64,000 nucleotides of DNA from JASJAR01 sp038530285 (GTDB lineage Bacteria > Pseudomonadota > Alphaproteobacteria > Rhodobacterales > Rhodobacteraceae): positions 62,001-126,000 of the forward strand of contig JBCBCY010000007.1 in assembly GCA_038530285.1 (NCBI GenBank), read 5' to 3'. The first letter of the stretch is position 1, and the number at the start of each line of letters is the position of its first letter. The translations under genes were made by a program, and so were the position numbers. Below are positions 62,076 to 64,000 of the stretch, piece after piece. The notes under the pieces are model-generated. The model ran no database searches. It worked only from the letters and a program-made list of their open reading frames with translations, and was not told where the DNA came from.

Positions 62076-62845
62076 TGGTCTGGGCAGACACGCAAAACGG
62101 GCCGGTGACGGTCACAGTGCCGGACCGTGCGGCCTTGCTGGCCGACATCGGCGCGCGATTTGACCGCGGCGATGGGTTCTCAGTCGCGACGATCAACCTC
62201 GATCATGTGGTCAAGCTGGCCCGCGACCCTGCGTTTCGCGACGCCTATGGCGCACACAGCCATGTCACCGCAGATGGCAATCCCATCGTCTGGTTGTCGC
62301 ATTTGGCGGGGCAGGGCGATGTGGCGTTGGTGCCGGGATCAGAGGTGATTGAACCGGTGGCCGAACTGGCTGCTGCCAAGGGCATACCCGTGGCATTTTT
62401 CGGCGCGACCGAAACCTCGCTCAAGGCTGCGGCAGAGGCCATGCAGACCAAGACCCCCGGAATAAACATTGTTCTGACCCTCGCTCCGGCCATGGGATTT
62501 GACCCTGACGGCCCTGCGGCCGATGCCGCGATTGCCCAGATCGGTGAAAGCGGTGCGCGGCTGGTGTTTCTGGCCCTTGGGGCACCCAAACAGGAACGGT
62601 TTGCAGTGCGCGCCGCGGCGGCGCTGCCGGGGACGGGCTATCTGTCCATCGGTGCTGGGCTCGATTTCATATCAGGTGCTCAAGTGCGGGCTCCGGCTTG
62701 GGTGCGGGCCATTGCGGCAGAATGGCTTTGGCGGATGCTGTCGAACCCCCGCCGGCTGGCAGCGCGATATGGCGCTTGTATTCTGGCCTTGCCCCGGCTG
62801 ACGTTGCGGGCGCTTGCGGCCCGTCGCAAGGGGGCCATGTCGTGA
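62072..62845 (+). CDS. WecG/TagA/CpsF-family glycosyltransferase
   Basis: A 257-residue GT26 enzyme. SVATINLDHVVKLARDPAFR, the conserved HVTADGNPIVWLSHLAGQGD, PVAFFGATETSLKAAAEAM and LVFLALGAPKQERFAVRAA with GAGLDFISGA are the family signature. GT26 enzymes transfer N-acetylmannosaminuronic acid or related sugars to lipid-linked acceptors. AGGAG precedes ATG 62072. Confidence 0.92.
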   Translation: MMVWADTQNGPVTVTVPDRAALLADIGARFDRGDGFSVATINLDHVVKLARDPAFRDAYGAHSHVTADGNPIVWLSHLAGQGDVALVPGSEVIEPVAELAAAKGIPVAFFGATETSLKAAAEAMQTKTPGINIVLTLAPAMGFDPDGPAADAAIAQIGESGARLVFLALGAPKQERFAVRAAAALPGTGYLSIGAGLDFISGAQVRAPAWVRAIAAEWLWRMLSNPRRLAARYGACILALPRLTLRALAARRKGAMS

Positions 62846-63801
62846 CCGATCTGGCGATTTCCATCATCAACTACCGCACAGGCGAGATGACCATTGCGGC
62901 CGTGGCTTCGGTGCTCACTGCGCTGGGCGACCGGGATGCCAAAGTGGTCGTGGTCGATAACGCGTCGGGCGACGGATCTGCCGATGAGATTGCCGCCTGG
63001 ATCGACAAGACGGGGGACCCGCGGGCAATCCTGGTGCGGTCGGCGACGAATTCCGGGTTTTCGGGCGGTCACAATCAGGGCATGGCCGCTGCGCCGGGGG
63101 CGGATTTCTATCTGATCCTGAATTCCGATGCGGTGCTCAGGCCATCGTTTTTCGATGCTATTCTGGCTGCCGCTGACGCCAACCCAAGCGTCGGCATGAT
63201 CGCCCCGCGGCTTGAGTGGGACGACGGCCCGCCACAGCAAAGCTGTTTTCGGTTCGCCAGCCCCCAAAGTGAAATCATACGCGGGGCCGGGTCAGGTCCC
63301 GTGACCAAGATGCTTGCCTCCCATGTGGTCGCGCTTGATCTGCCGCCGGATCCCGACCAGATCGAATGGGCGAGTTTTGCCTGTATTCTTCTGCGAGGTG
63401 ACATGGTGCGTGCGCTTGGGGACATGGATGACGGGTACTTTTTGTATTTTGAGGATGCAGAATATGCCCTGCGGGCGACGCGAGCCGGGTGGGGTGTGGT
63501 CTATGCGCCCGAGGCCAAAGCGGTGCACTTCCGCGGCGGTTCGGGGCCGGTGAAGAAGATCCAGGCGGCCCGGAAACGCTTGCCGGCCTACTATTGGCGC
63601 TCGCGCACGCGGTTTTTCCGTCAGGCCCATGGCCCGCTTGGACCACTTTTGGCGAATGTGGGCTGGATTGCGGGCCGGGTGCTGGCGCACACGCGGCTTT
63701 TGGCCGGTCGGTCTGTGCCGCCGTCCAACCAATCCGAATGGCGCGATATATGGACGGGTTTCTTTCAGCCCCTCGCACAAGCGCCAGAGACCCGGAAATG
63801 A
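62842..63801 (+). CDS. Family 2 glycosyltransferase (rhamnosyltransferase-like)
   Basis: A 319-residue GT2 enzyme starting with GTG (GTGA overlap with the previous stop). DLAISIINYRTGEMTIAAVA, VVVVDNASGDGSADEIAAW, SGFSGGHNQGMAAAPGADFY, LILNSDAVL and MDDGYFLYFEDAEYALRATR with the catalytic acidic pair are typical of bacterial rhamnosyl-type transferases. Confidence 0.92.
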   Translation: MTDLAISIINYRTGEMTIAAVASVLTALGDRDAKVVVVDNASGDGSADEIAAWIDKTGDPRAILVRSATNSGFSGGHNQGMAAAPGADFYLILNSDAVLRPSFFDAILAAADANPSVGMIAPRLEWDDGPPQQSCFRFASPQSEIIRGAGSGPVTKMLASHVVALDLPPDPDQIEWASFACILLRGDMVRALGDMDDGYFLYFEDAEYALRATRAGWGVVYAPEAKAVHFRGGSGPVKKIQAARKRLPAYYWRSRTRFFRQAHGPLGPLLANVGWIAGRVLAHTRLLAGRSVPPSNQSEWRDIWTGFFQPLAQAPETRK

Positions 63802-64000
63802 CTCCCCAATTTGTCGTCATAGGGGCCATGAAGTGCGGCACCACGACGTTGGCGGCCCAGTTGGGCGCGCAATCCGGGATTTTCATGACGGATCCCAAAG
63901 AGCCGCAGTATTTTTCTGACGACGCGGTCTTCGCGCATGGGCCTGATTGGTACGGGGCATTGTTTGCCGGCGCGGCCGAAAGCGATATCAGGGGCGAGGC
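63798..64000 (+). CDS. Sulfotransferase, cut by right edge
   Basis: Only the first 67 residues are visible. MTPQFVVIGAMKCGTTTLAA carries the 5'-phosphosulfate-binding loop (KCGTTT) of PAPS-dependent sulfotransferases, followed by the typical DPKEPQYFSDD segment. ATG overlaps the previous stop (ATGA), so it is made with the glycosyltransferases and probably sulfates the surface glycan. Confidence 0.85.
   Translation, partial: MTPQFVVIGAMKCGTTTLAAQLGAQSGIFMTDPKEPQYFSDDAVFAHGPDWYGALFAGAAESDIRGE

Noticed and set aside
1..64000. tRNA, rRNA, CRISPR arrays, insertion sequences, phage genes
   Set aside because: I looked for repeat-spacer patterns, transposase motifs, integrase motifs and structural RNA in the gaps and found none; short tRNAs could still be missed by eye.

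Overview
The window comes from a high-G+C alphaproteobacterium, most likely of the Roseobacter/Rhodobacterales type. This rests on overall gene style: dense ATGA/GTGA/TGATG overlaps, ZnuA/ZnuC with His-rich stretches, a threonine dehydrogenase lacking the structural-zinc cysteines, and a MoxR-DUF58-SpoIIM-RDD cluster. I see no rRNA, tRNA, insertion sequence, prophage or CRISPR array. It is a chromosomal or large-replicon segment packed with catabolic and cell-surface functions.

0-11 kb, sugar and polyol use. The 5' tip of a secreted-protein gene (left edge) and a small secreted protein precede xylose isomerase (xylA). A minus-strand operon then encodes a PfkB sugar kinase of the IolC type, an IolB isomerase, a class II aldolase, 2-amino-3-ketobutyrate CoA ligase (kbl, broken by a frameshift) and threonine dehydrogenase (tdh). 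Two Gfo/Idh/MocA dehydrogenases and a LacI repressor diverge from it, and a perfect 18-bp palindrome lies in the divergent promoter. This resembles a partial myo-inositol-type locus; iolD, iolE and iolA are not here. 11-12.6 kb: XdhC-like and MocA-like maturation proteins for a molybdenum hydroxylase.

12.6-31.8 kb, the most unusual part. A GntR/FCD regulator and a histidine phosphatase are followed by an all-plus-strand run of 16 genes. In order: a split phosphotransferase resembling phenylphosphate synthase or rifampicin phosphotransferase (swivelling-His protein and ATP-grasp protein encoded separately, with a cyclase-family metal hydrolase between them); a secreted SnoaL/NTF2-like protein; a complete branched-chain-amino-acid-type ABC importer; a UPF0173-like beta-lactamase-fold protein with altered metal motif; a molybdenum hydroxylase (FAD subunit plus a fused [2Fe-2S]-Mo subunit); a zinc alcohol dehydrogenase; an SMP-30 lactonase; a BKACE beta-keto acid cleavage enzyme; and a two-subunit CoA transferase. 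The same TTATCGATAATCG operator-like block sits at a TTGACG -35 box before both the regulator and the phosphotransferase. I infer one GntR-controlled pathway that imports, phosphorylates, oxidises and ring-opens an unknown cyclic substrate and ends in acetoacetate/acyl-CoA.

31.8-41.8 kb, housekeeping. Znu zinc importer with a Zur-box-like site, a membrane protein, and the RDD-SpoIIM-DUF58-MoxR-DUF4350-DUF4129 operon. 42-50.4 kb: a stand-alone fully reducing type I polyketide synthase (KS-AT-DH-ER-KR-ACP), a LuxR-type regulator and a methyltransferase. 50.4-54.5 kb: a tripartite tricarboxylate-type transporter with fused TctA-TctB and two tandem TctC-like binding proteins. 54.7-64 kb: a surface-glycan locus with an ABC exporter, an ATP-grasp enzyme, two GT2s, a GT4, a WecG/TagA GT26, a polymerase/ligase-like membrane protein that carries a carrier-protein-like domain lacking its serine, and a sulfotransferase cut by the right edge.
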